DNA from: MGBC163016 sp964469815
GTDB lineage: Bacteria > Actinomycetota > Coriobacteriia > Coriobacteriales > Eggerthellaceae
Reading direction: 5' to 3'
NCBI GenBank assembly: GCA_964469815.1
Contig: CAYXZC010000061.1
Span: 1 to 10,138 of the forward strand
Length of the DNA: 10,138 nt
Below the pieces are notes generated by a model. That model made no database searches and was not told where the DNA came from. It saw nothing but the letters and a program-made list of their open reading frames with translations. The number at the start of each line of letters is the position of its first letter. Positions within the stretch are counted from its first letter, which is position 1. The position numbers and the translations under genes are program-made. Positions 1-6,181 of this stretch are shown piece by piece.

Positions 1-2
1 AT

Positions 3-104
3 CGTGGCACGAAGGCCACTCGGGTCAAAGGCGGGGCAATTACAGGCACCGGTCGGAACCTTGCTATCTTTGCAGCTACTTGTTTCTTTGATTCATATTA
101 TTGA
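3..104 (+). CDS. Possible C-terminal end of an upstream gene (partial, unidentified)
   Basis: One frame is open from the window edge for 33 codons and stops at TGA 102-104. The peptide ends in GRNLAIFAATCFFDSYY and has a balanced, protein-like composition, unlike the basic, low-complexity peptide of the longer overlapping frame that reads through the palindromes to 297. A palindromic repeat begins five bases after the stop, as happens after the nrfD-like gene near 8051, which fits a gene end. I do not recognise the protein. The piece is too short to exclude chance, because a minus-strand frame is also open here. Confidence 0.3.
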   Translation, partial: RGTKATRVKGGAITGTGRNLAIFAATCFFDSYY

Positions 105-108
105 GAAG

Positions 109-136
109 ATCGTAGAGCAGACCTTTAGGTCTGCCT
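109..136. repeat. Palindromic repeat, family A, copy 1
   Basis: A perfect 8-bp inverted repeat, GCAGACCT-TT-AGGTCTGC, lies at 117-134 inside a 28-bp unit. The reverse complement of 8469-8496 matches this unit at 27 of 28 positions. No T-tract follows, so it is not a standard terminator. It resembles REP-type intergenic elements in size and placement. Confidence 0.8.
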
Positions 137-160
137 GTTGCAAGCCCATGTCCTATATCA

Positions 161-180
161 GGCAGATCTTCAGATCTGCC
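161..180. repeat. Palindromic repeat, family A, diverged copy
   Basis: A perfect 9-bp inverted repeat, GGCAGATCT-TC-AGATCTGCC, sits 24 bases after copy 1. It follows the same pattern with C-to-T and G-to-A changes on the two arms that preserve pairing. That compensation suggests the stem itself, as DNA cruciform or RNA hairpin, is conserved. Confidence 0.7.
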
Positions 181-246
181 AAAACGAATCAAAATTCGAA
201 ACCCTTTCACGATTCAAATAAACGTCCTTTTTACTTATCGGCTCGC

Positions 247-275
247 TTGCCTCGTCTCCTGTATTGTCGTAATAT
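247..275 (+). promoter_or_regulatory. Candidate promoter of the orphan nrfD-like/slipin cluster
   Basis: TTGCCT (247-252) and TAATAT (270-275) are separated by 17 bp and fit a sigma-70-type -35/-10 pair. They lie about 85 bases before the GTG start at 361. An alternative -35 is TTGCGA at 278-283, but its -10 near 300 is poor. The rest of 181-360 holds no convincing gene. Confidence 0.5.
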
Positions 276-285
276 ATTGCGACAA
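264..285. promoter_or_regulatory. Shared dyad operator TTGTC-N12-GACAA, copy 1
   Basis: The inverted repeat TTGTCG...CGACAA overlaps the proposed -10. The same spacing and the same nine bases TTGCGACAA occur at 3596-3617, in front of the molybdoenzyme operon; the two 22-bp sites agree at 16 positions. A binding site for a common dimeric regulator is the simplest reading. The regulator is not identified. Confidence 0.5.
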
Positions 286-360
286 AGGGAGAACTGAGGA
301 TACGCATCGCGCGTAGCACACGGCATACGGTGCATCCTCAAAAGGGGATAAGGACGCTTT

Positions 361-1284
361 GTGATAAGCGCACTTGCAACAGGCTATCTCTTCTTGGGCG
401 GCTCGGGTGCGGGTGCCCTTTTCGTACTTTGCGTGATCGAGTTCCTTCGCACGATTCGTCATCTGATTCCTAACCTTCCCGTTTTCTCGATCGAGCTTCT
501 TCGGAGGGCTTGGTCTGCATGCCTTCTATGCCTTTGCCTGGGCGTTGTGTTCCTCCTGTTCGATCTGGGCAACATAGATGCTGTTATCTACCTGTTCCTG
601 ACCCCACAGCCTGTTGCTCTAACGGTCGGGGTGTTCTCTCTACCTACTGCGATCGTTTGCGCCGGGGTATTTCTGGCACTCAATGCCATCGACGGGATGG
701 GAGCCACGAAGTGGCCGGTGCGTCTTCTTTCTGTCGTAGGTGCGATATGCGCCATTATCGTCATGAGCTATACGGGCATCCTCTTGCAGAGCATGGCATC
801 GGTCATCGCATGGCAAACACCTCTCGTGCCTGCTCTTTTCATCCTATCGTCGCTTTCGTGCGGGGTGGCGCTCGTGCTCGGCAGCATCGCTTTCGTGGAG
901 ACCCGTGTGCCTCTGATCGATCTCATATCGCGATTGATCCATACCGATAGTGCGCTGATCCTCTTGGAGGCGCTGTTGCTCATCATCTTCGTTGTTTCAG
1001 GTCTGCAGGATGTCGGGAGCACAGAGGCGATGCGATCGCTCATAGATGGATCCCTATCGCCGGTATTCTGGATCGGGCTCGTATGCGTAGGACTTGCCAT
1101 CCCCTTCATAATGGAGCAGATGGTCACATTCTCAAGTCACAGGCATCAGCTGCTCTTCATCGCAGCAGCGGTGCTCATCGGAGGCCTTGCGATGCGATAT
1201 TGCGTGGTGGGGCTTGCCGCGTTCGATCCGGCTTGGATGCTCACCTCATCGGGATATAATCAGTATGCATTGTCGATCGGTTGA
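361..1284 (+). CDS. NrfD/PsrC-family membrane protein (orphan quinol-interacting subunit)
   Basis: This 307-residue polytopic membrane protein has about eight hydrophobic helices, near residues 5-29, 48-69, 85-108, 122-143, 155-178, 197-214, 234-253 and 264-287. The N-terminal GGSGAGALF stretch and the YTGILLQ...TPLVPALFILSSLSCG region (137-168) are typical of NrfD/PsrC proteins, which exchange electrons between membrane quinones and an Fe-S partner subunit. Family members are usually encoded beside a ferredoxin-like and often a molybdopterin subunit. Neither is adjacent here, unless one ends upstream of the window. The GTG start is chosen because a stop codon in the same frame lies at 349-351 and AAGGA lies just upstream. 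The next gene follows after about 38 bases, so the two probably share a transcript. Family assignment is firm; the partner is unknown. Confidence 0.85.
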   Translation: MISALATGYLFLGGSGAGALFVLCVIEFLRTIRHLIPNLPVFSIELLRRAWSACLLCLCLGVVFLLFDLGNIDAVIYLFLTPQPVALTVGVFSLPTAIVCAGVFLALNAIDGMGATKWPVRLLSVVGAICAIIVMSYTGILLQSMASVIAWQTPLVPALFILSSLSCGVALVLGSIAFVETRVPLIDLISRLIHTDSALILLEALLLIIFVVSGLQDVGSTEAMRSLIDGSLSPVFWIGLVCVGLAIPFIMEQMVTFSSHRHQLLFIAAAVLIGGLAMRYCVVGLAAFDPAWMLTSSGYNQYALSIG

Positions 1285-1322
1285 TATCGATTCGAGACGG
1301 CTGGGTTCGGTTAGGAGAAACA

Positions 1323-2273
1323 ATGGCACGCAGGACAAACCGTATGATGCAACAGGGAATGCCGATACAGATCCATGACAAGAAAGCGGAGATGGATGCC
1401 GCAACCTCCTATATCCCGCGCAAATCATCGCGCAACGGTGCGCTCATCTTCGGAATAGCGATATTCATCATCGCGTTTCTCATCGTAGTGGGCGCAGCAT
1501 GGATGCTCGTCGGCACCGTGAATGTCTATGCTCTCGTGGTTGCCACCCTTGTCGCGCTCCTTGCGATATCATCCGTCCATATCGCTCTCAACTGGGAGAA
1601 GGTCGTCATCCTGCGTTTCGGAAGACTGGCGCGGGTGGCAGGGCCGGGGCTTTATTTCACCATCCCGATCATCGAGCATGGCACGATCCGTATCGATCAG
1701 CGCACGATGGCAACGCCTTTCTACGCCGAGCGCACCCTGACTGCGGATCTGGTGCCCATCTCTGTGGATGCCGTGCTCTTCTGGGTCGTTCGCAACGCAG
1801 AGAAAGCCTGCATCGAGGTGGAGGATTACTTCGCTGCCGTCTCGTTCCTTGCGCAGACAGCGCTTCGCGAGGCGGTTGGTCGGGCGAGCGTGGCCGAGGT
1901 TGCGCTTCGACGTGACGAGCTGGATGTGGAGATAAAGAACGATATCGAGCATATCGCATCTAACTGGGGCATAGATGTCATCGATGTGAAGGTGCGCGAT
2001 ATCGTCATCCCGAAGGAGCTCGAGGAGGTCATGTCGCTCGAGGCGCAGGCCGATCGAGAGAAGAACGCGCGCATGACGGTTGCCGGAGTCGAGATGGAGC
2101 TCGCAGAGATGCTGGCTGAGGCCGCCAAGATATACGATGAGCCTGATGCTGCCATGAAACTTCGCACCATCCTCATGCAATATGAAACGGTCAAGAAATC
2201 CGGAGGTGCCGTTGTGACGGTGCCCACTGCTGTGAGCAACGGATTCGTGGATTCGGCAACGATCGGACAGTAG
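1323..2273 (+). CDS. SPFH/Band 7 stomatin-like protein (slipin)
   Basis: This 316-residue protein has a basic N-terminus, two adjacent hydrophobic segments (about 39-62 and 67-88) and an SPFH/Band 7 domain (about 90-250). Stomatin hallmarks are NWEKVVILRFGRLARVAGPG, IDQRTMATPF and SVDAVLFWVV. A charged helical stretch (about 235-270) of the kind that drives oligomerisation follows. Slipins form membrane-anchored ring or cage assemblies and organise membrane microdomains or escort membrane proteases. A reading frame extends up to a TTG at 1281, overlapping the preceding stop. ATG 1323 is preferred because AGGAG (1313-1317) lies five bases before it. The usual partner, NfeD, is absent. The neighbour is an NrfD-like protein instead, which suggests, without proof, a scaffold or quality-control role for that membrane complex. 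Confidence 0.9.
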   Translation: MARRTNRMMQQGMPIQIHDKKAEMDAATSYIPRKSSRNGALIFGIAIFIIAFLIVVGAAWMLVGTVNVYALVVATLVALLAISSVHIALNWEKVVILRFGRLARVAGPGLYFTIPIIEHGTIRIDQRTMATPFYAERTLTADLVPISVDAVLFWVVRNAEKACIEVEDYFAAVSFLAQTALREAVGRASVAEVALRRDELDVEIKNDIEHIASNWGIDVIDVKVRDIVIPKELEEVMSLEAQADREKNARMTVAGVEMELAEMLAEAAKIYDEPDAAMKLRTILMQYETVKKSGGAVVTVPTAVSNGFVDSATIGQ

Positions 2274-2418
2274 AAGGCGGTATTGCGCTTTTGATGCTGA
2301 GATGGAAAAGAAAAGACGATATACTTTTACAGTGATCAACATCATTGATCGATACGGGTCGTACTCTTTACGGCTAACGCGATGTTACAGTCCGAATGAT
2401 TCGAGATAGGAGGCGAGA
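2274..2418. promoter_or_regulatory. Spacer before the GntR gene with an inverted repeat
   Basis: This 145-bp gap contains GATCAA-N5-TTGATC at 2334-2350, a plausible site for a dimeric regulator such as the GntR protein encoded next. A TATACT element occurs at 2319-2324, without a good -35. There is no clear terminator, so the regulator could be read through from the nrfD-slipin transcript or have its own start. Confidence 0.35.
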
Positions 2419-2805
2419 GTGGCCGGGCACGATCCACTGAGTGAATTCGAGCTTGACTATTCGAGCGGACTTCCTGTCTGGGTTCAGTTGAAGAATCGTA
2501 TAGCCTATCTGATCGGGACGAACAGCTACAAGCAAGGAGACCAGCTTCCCACGGTGCGCAAGCTGGCTGTTGATCTGGATATCAGCTATAACACCGTGAA
2601 TCGTGCTTACATGGATCTGGAGCGCGAGGGATTCATCACCACGAGGAAAGGCCGCGGCACGTTCGTTGCCGAGGCGCCTGCAGGAGCAGGAGCCGATAAC
2701 AGTCATGTCGAGCTCGTAGTGGATGAGATGATCCGCGCATGCCAGAGCGCCGGGATGAATTCCAAGGAGATACTCGATCTTGTGAAGCGCCGCCTGGATT
2801 CGTGA
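2419..2805 (+). CDS. GntR-family transcriptional regulator, YtrA type
   Basis: This is a 128-residue protein with a GntR winged helix-turn-helix at about residues 19-83. It contains GDQLPTVRKLAVDLDISYNT, followed by the wing GFITTRKGRGTF. The C-terminal tail is only about 45 residues, too short for a FadR, HutC or MocR effector domain, which places it in the small YtrA subfamily. YtrA regulators usually repress their own operon, often one for membrane transport or envelope stress. Start GTG 2419 has a strong AGGAGG at 2408-2413, five bases upstream. It lies 145 bp after the slipin gene on the same strand, so it may control the nrfD-slipin cluster. Candidate sites are the dyad at 2334-2350 and the tandem palindromes just past its stop. 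Confidence 0.9.
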   Translation: MAGHDPLSEFELDYSSGLPVWVQLKNRIAYLIGTNSYKQGDQLPTVRKLAVDLDISYNTVNRAYMDLEREGFITTRKGRGTFVAEAPAGAGADNSHVELVVDEMIRACQSAGMNSKEILDLVKRRLDS

Positions 2806-2833
2806 AGTTTTATCGATCACGATCGATAAAACT
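2806..2833. repeat. Tandem palindrome, unit 1
   Basis: A perfect 13-bp inverted repeat with a 2-base centre begins on the base after the gntR stop codon. The arm is AGTTTTATCGATC. It lies between convergent genes (gntR plus strand, toxin minus strand), so it may act as a bidirectional terminator, although no T-run follows the stem. It could instead be an operator. Confidence 0.75.
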
Positions 2834-2845
2834 ATCGAATTTGGT

Positions 2846-2873
2846 CATTTTATCGATTACGATCGATAAAGAC
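2846..2873. repeat. Tandem palindrome, unit 2
   Basis: This unit repeats the first exactly 40 bp downstream; 22 of the 23 central bases agree between 2808-2830 and 2848-2870. The outermost bases do not pair, so the stem is shorter than in unit 1. Exact spacing close to four helical turns is more typical of tandem protein-binding sites than of terminators. Confidence 0.7.
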
Positions 2874-2900
2874 CGCGAAACATGTATCCGAAGAAAGCTT

Positions 2901-3162
2901 TTAATCGTCATAATGGCCTTTGCAGGCGATTATGAAAACAGTATCGTTTTGGATGAAATAAACGATGCGATGAGCATCGGTTATTCGACGACTCCAGCAG
3001 TTGCTCAAGTCGCCTTTCAGGCGCTCGGGTTTTCCGATGCCTTCAAAAAGGGGAGCGTTTGATATCCTTTATGATATTGTTGATCCTTTTGAGTACCTTC
3101 TTATCTTGAGCTTGCCAATAGAGGTAATCCTCCCAAGCACGGTCTTCCCACATTATGCGCAT
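2901..3162 (-). pseudogene. Txe/YoeB-family mRNA interferase toxin, frameshifted
   Basis: On the minus strand, ATG at 3162-3160 opens a protein beginning MRIMWEDRAWEDYLYWQAQD, a clear match to YoeB. It stops at TGA (3045-3043) after 39 codons, directly after KRSPF. Moving one base forward in the T5 run (plus-strand A5, 3045-3049) restores the rest of the family: EGIGKPERLKGD, then WSRRITDAHRIVY, then GHYDD and TAA at 2903-2901. The joined length of 86 residues fits the roughly 84 of YoeB. All residues that matter for cleavage by analogy with E. coli YoeB (Glu46, Arg65, His83, Tyr84) lie after the shift, so the 39-residue product should be inactive. The gene begins two bases after the antitoxin stop, as in a normal operon. 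It may be a dead toxin, a sequencing error in the homopolymer, or a recoded gene. Confidence 0.88.
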
Positions 3163-3164
3163 GA

Positions 3165-3428
3165 TCAATCATCTATGAGCTCGTGCTCGGAAAAATGCGC
3201 TTTGCCCTTGTGGACATCATTCATTATCGACTCGATATGTTCGATATTGTTTTTGGAGTAAAACGGATCGATGCTCACATCGAATGGGATCCGCTGTTCC
3301 CGGCATGTTTTTTTAGCGAAGATCGTGAACGCTGTCGTCATTGACATCCCTAACTCTGAACAGATTTTTTCCATTTCGGCTTTGAGTTCTTTATCGATCC
3401 GGAAATTCATATTCACAGTTTGCGCCAT
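3165..3428 (-). CDS. RelB/DinJ-family antitoxin
   Basis: This 87-residue protein begins MAQTVNMNFRIDKELKAEME, the ribbon-helix-helix strand and first helix of RelB/DinJ antitoxins. GMSMTTAFTIFAKK continues the DNA-binding fold. The C-terminal half, with an acidic tail ending in ELIDD, should bind and block the toxin. An ATG 12 codon-bases earlier (3440) is in frame. ATG 3428 is preferred because GGAG lies six bases before it and it gives the standard MAQTV-type start. The toxin gene follows after two bases. DinJ/RelB proteins repress their own promoter, and two palindromes sit at the promoter here. The antitoxin is intact while its toxin is broken. Confidence 0.9.
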   Translation of the reverse strand: MAQTVNMNFRIDKELKAEMEKICSELGMSMTTAFTIFAKKTCREQRIPFDVSIDPFYSKNNIEHIESIMNDVHKGKAHFSEHELIDD

Positions 3429-3462
3429 CGTTCTCTCCATCGCTCATAAAGCCGATACATGA

Positions 3463-3491
3463 AATATAACATTAATAATGTAAAGACACAA
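3463..3491 (-). promoter_or_regulatory. Promoter of the toxin-antitoxin module
   Basis: Read on the minus strand, TTGTGT (3491-3486) and TATATT (3468-3463) are 17 bp apart, about 35 bases before the antitoxin start. The spacer contains a palindrome, so repressor binding there would block polymerase directly. Confidence 0.55.
3469..3481. promoter_or_regulatory. Putative antitoxin operator 1
   Basis: ACATTA-A-TAATGT is a perfect dyad inside the promoter spacer of the antitoxin gene. Autorepression by ribbon-helix-helix antitoxins at such sites is established for RelB/DinJ systems; its use here is inferred. Confidence 0.5.
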
Positions 3492-3499
3492 TAGACAAT

Positions 3500-3514
3500 C
3501 ATTACAATGTAATG
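3500..3514. promoter_or_regulatory. Putative antitoxin operator 2
   Basis: CATTACA-A-TGTAATG is a perfect dyad with arms related to operator 1 and lies just upstream of the -35. Its centre is 32 bp from that of operator 1, close to three helical turns, which would put two bound repressors on the same DNA face. Confidence 0.45.
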
Positions 3515-3595
3515 AAGAAGGAATGATTGGGAATGAGTTGAGGAATCAATAGGATCGATCTTCTCTCTCTACCAAATAGAATAATCAGTGTCACA

Positions 3596-3617
3596 TTGTC
3601 ACAAGGACTTGCGACAA
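3596..3617. promoter_or_regulatory. Shared dyad operator TTGTC-N12-GACAA, copy 2
   Basis: This is the counterpart of 264-285, with the same spacing and the same TTGCGACAA right half. The dyad extends to ATTGTC...GACAAT and overlaps the proposed -35 of the molybdoenzyme operon. A direct repeat of TGTCACA (3589-3595 and 3597-3603) abuts its left half. Confidence 0.5.
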
Positions 3618-3637
3618 TCAAACAAACATGCTATATT
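3609..3637 (+). promoter_or_regulatory. Promoter of the molybdoenzyme operon
   Basis: TTGCGA (3609-3614) and TATATT (3632-3637) are 17 bp apart. This predicts transcription from about 3644 and a leader of about 115 bases before the ATG at 3760. The leader holds no convincing gene; a nine-codon reading frame from the ATG at 3644 lacks a ribosome binding site. Confidence 0.6.
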
Positions 3638-3759
3638 GCAGTCATGAAGGGGAGAAGGCCTATCTCTGCTTGATCGGCAAAGCGCTCATGCATGGCGCAT
3701 TTGCCAAACGTAAACGAAGACCAATATGATCTTCGAACAGAAGGGGAGAAGGAGGAGAG

Positions 3760-6171
3760 ATGACGGGACAAGGAAGTTCGCCAAGCGGACTCACTCGTAG
3801 AACCTTTCTCAAGGGGGCCGCAGCCACAGCAGGTGCCGTAGGACTTGCAGGCGCTGCATCCATGACATCCACCGATGGCTGGCTCGCACCCGCACAGGCT
3901 CATGCCGAGACGGATGAGAAGAAAGCTTACACTTTTCATCAATGCCATTGCCAGAGCAACTGCCATCTTGAATGCACCGTTCGAGATGGTTGTCTTGTGA
4001 AGGTGGAACCGAATCATTGGCCTGGGGAGAGCAATGATTCCATTTGCCTTAAGGGGATATCCGAGATTCAGCATATTTACGCGCCAACGCGTCTCCAAGC
4101 ACCTCTTAAGCGCACGGGAGAACGTGGCAGTGGACAGTTTACCGAAATCAGCTGGGATGAAGCGCTTGATACCATTGCGAACAAGATCAAGGAAGTTCAG
4201 GAAAAATACGGTAAAGATGCCGTATGTATTCAGGTTAGCCGCGATGCTATGTATTCCATGATCGACCGCCTTACAGGAGGTCAAGTGGATACAACACGAG
4301 GTATTGATGTTGGTATCGGCAACGGTTTTGCACCCGCTCTAGCTGAGTCATCAGGACAGGGTTTGAGTTCGAATGAGATTCGTGATTGGAAACGAGCACG
4401 TACTATTCTTAATGTGGGCAACAACGTTGTTGAGTCTTGTATGGCCGCTGCTCCTTACTTCTTCGATGCCAAGGAGGCCGGAGCCAACATAATAACGGTC
4501 GATCCGCATTACAGTACAACAGCATCGAAGAGCACGCGATGGATACCCATTGAGCCGGGAACTGATGCTGCTATGTACCTCGGCATGATCAGTTCTGTTC
4601 TCGATAATGGTTGGTACGATGAAGAATATCTCAAGCAAAACACGAGTTTTCCGTTTCTTGTGAGCTCAACTGATGGAACCGTCCTTCGTTCGCACCCAGT
4701 TCAAGGAAAGGATGAGAAAGGGAGTGACAACCCCTTCCTAGTACTTGATGCGACGACTTCGATGGTGCGTCCCTATAATGAGGCGGGTGTTGTGCCGGTT
4801 CTCGATGGCTCAGTAGATGTAGATGGCGTGCACTACGACACTGTCTTTGCAAAACTCAAGGAAAACCAAGCCCCCTATACTCTAGCTTGGGCATCCGAGA
4901 AAACACATATTCCTGAAGATGAATTAGCCGAGCTTACTCGTCAATACGCCTGCGAAGGACCATCTATTCTTGCGATGGGCTGGGGAGGTATCGACAAGTT
5001 CACTAACTCTGACATCGTGGGTCACGCGGCTGTTACTCTCGCCACCCTTGTAGGTGCTTTCGGAATAGATGATGGTCGTGGTGCCGGCGTTTATGTGAAT
5101 AGCTATGAGAAAGGGTTCGGCATGGTGAACCTAGCCTCATGGCCGCTACCAGAAGAATGCAAGAAAGGTAAGACACCAAAGGGCACGATGGATATGCGTG
5201 ATGATGCGAGCAATATTCACATGCTTTACATCCAAGGCGATACTGTACAACAACGTGCTGCGAATATGAATAAGACGCTCGAATGGCTGAATGGTCTAGA
5301 TTTCGTAGTGGTCGCCGACGCATGGCATGTGACTTCTGCTGATTATGCTGACATCATTTTGCCGGTCTGTTCAAAATTTGAGCTTGAAGACGATATAGGA
5401 TGGATTAGAGCGAAGCGTAACCATGTTCTCTTGCAGCAAAAGGTGTTAGACCCGATTTTCCAATCACATACTGATTTTTGGATCGAGCGCGAATTGTCTA
5501 AACGGCTCGGTTATGAAAATGTGGCGCCCAAGAATATCGAGGAAGTCGTGCGCTATCAGTTAGAAAATACAAAAGGCGATAAGCTCAACGGCATCACCGT
5601 GGAAAAACTCATGGCAAATAAAGGGCTTTTGCCCCAGAATACAAACCAGAAGCCGACTATTCATTACAAGAACCAAGAATACAAGACGCCTTCTGGCAAA
5701 ATCGAAATCTACTACGAGAATCTCAAGGATCACGGTCAGGCTCTTCCAACTTATGAAGATGCCATTGAGGCATACGAGGGAAATCCGCTTCGCGACAAGT
5801 ACCCACTGCAGTTCAATCAGCATCGTACAAAGTTTCATGTACACAATAAATATTGCGATGCTGCTTGGATACAACAGTACGACTCTGCAGCTGTGAACAT
5901 CAATCCAAAAGATGCGGAAACACGTGGAATCAGCGAAGGCGATGTTGTGACTGTGCACAACGATCGCGGAACATTCTCGTGTCCATGTCACTTAGATGAA
6001 TCGGTTCGTCCAGGTTCGATATCTGCCTTTGAAGGTTTATGGAGTAAATACATGAATGATGGGAACATACAGAATGTGACGAACGATACTGTGATCGAAC
6101 GAGGTTCGGTGTTGCCAAAAGGTCGCGTAATTCCATTCAATGATACCCTCGTCGAAGTCAAGAAAGCGTAG
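3760..6171 (+). CDS. Tat-exported molybdopterin oxidoreductase, DMSO reductase family (catalytic subunit)
   Basis: This 803-residue catalytic subunit binds bis-MGD molybdenum (or tungsten) and one Fe-S cluster. The N-terminus has a twin-arginine signal, LTRRTFLKG (11-19), a hydrophobic stretch and a likely cleavage after AQAHA (45-49), so it acts outside the membrane. A cysteine-rich segment follows, with H60, C62, C64, C68, C72 and C96. It can be read as H-x3-C-x3-C-x27-C. Next come the molybdopterin core (about 100-600; ILNVGNNVVES, then ITVDPHYSTTASKSTRWIPI) and the C-terminal cofactor-binding barrel (about 690-790; ISEGDVVTVHNDRG). No clear Ser, Cys or Asp metal ligand is visible near residue 190. 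Start ATG 3760 has AAGGAGG just upstream. Genes for Fe-S and NrfD subunits follow, giving a PsrABC/DmsABC-like complex. Codons are more AT-rich than in the membrane subunit. The substrate is unknown. Confidence 0.93.
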   Translation: MTGQGSSPSGLTRRTFLKGAAATAGAVGLAGAASMTSTDGWLAPAQAHAETDEKKAYTFHQCHCQSNCHLECTVRDGCLVKVEPNHWPGESNDSICLKGISEIQHIYAPTRLQAPLKRTGERGSGQFTEISWDEALDTIANKIKEVQEKYGKDAVCIQVSRDAMYSMIDRLTGGQVDTTRGIDVGIGNGFAPALAESSGQGLSSNEIRDWKRARTILNVGNNVVESCMAAAPYFFDAKEAGANIITVDPHYSTTASKSTRWIPIEPGTDAAMYLGMISSVLDNGWYDEEYLKQNTSFPFLVSSTDGTVLRSHPVQGKDEKGSDNPFLVLDATTSMVRPYNEAGVVPVLDGSVDVDGVHYDTVFAKLKENQAPYTLAWASEKTHIPEDELAELTRQYACEGPSILAMGWGGIDKFTNSDIVGHAAVTLATLVGAFGIDDGRGAGVYVNSYEKGFGMVNLASWPLPEECKKGKTPKGTMDMRDDASNIHMLYIQGDTVQQRAANMNKTLEWLNGLDFVVVADAWHVTSADYADIILPVCSKFELEDDIGWIRAKRNHVLLQQKVLDPIFQSHTDFWIERELSKRLGYENVAPKNIEEVVRYQLENTKGDKLNGITVEKLMANKGLLPQNTNQKPTIHYKNQEYKTPSGKIEIYYENLKDHGQALPTYEDAIEAYEGNPLRDKYPLQFNQHRTKFHVHNKYCDAAWIQQYDSAAVNINPKDAETRGISEGDVVTVHNDRGTFSCPCHLDESVRPGSISAFEGLWSKYMNDGNIQNVTNDTVIERGSVLPKGRVIPFNDTLVEVKKA

Positions 6172-6181
6172 GTGACAGATC

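Noticed and set aside
4..297. A 97-codon plus-strand frame with a GTG start
   Set aside because: It reads straight through two palindromic repeats, giving repetitive basic peptide, has no ribosome binding site and no recognisable domain.
1281..1322. An upstream TTG start for the slipin gene
   Set aside because: It overlaps the NrfD stop and lacks a ribosome binding site, whereas ATG 1323 has AGGAG at ideal spacing.
1569..2345. A 258-codon minus-strand frame opposite the slipin gene
   Set aside because: It is a shadow of the SPFH coding sequence, rich in His, Arg and Asp with no domain; the plus-strand protein is unmistakable.
2806..2873. The tandem palindromes as a CRISPR array
   Set aside because: There are only two units, each strongly palindromic, separated by 12-17 bases, with no cas genes nearby.
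2739..3062. Plus-strand frame containing a plausible 49-residue peptide from the ATG at 2912
   Set aside because: It is antisense to the second half of the YoeB gene, which explains its protein-like look; there is no ribosome binding site.
3644..3673. A nine-codon reading frame in the molybdoenzyme leader
   Set aside because: Its ATG lies at about the predicted transcription start, with no ribosome binding site and no attenuator-like structure after it.
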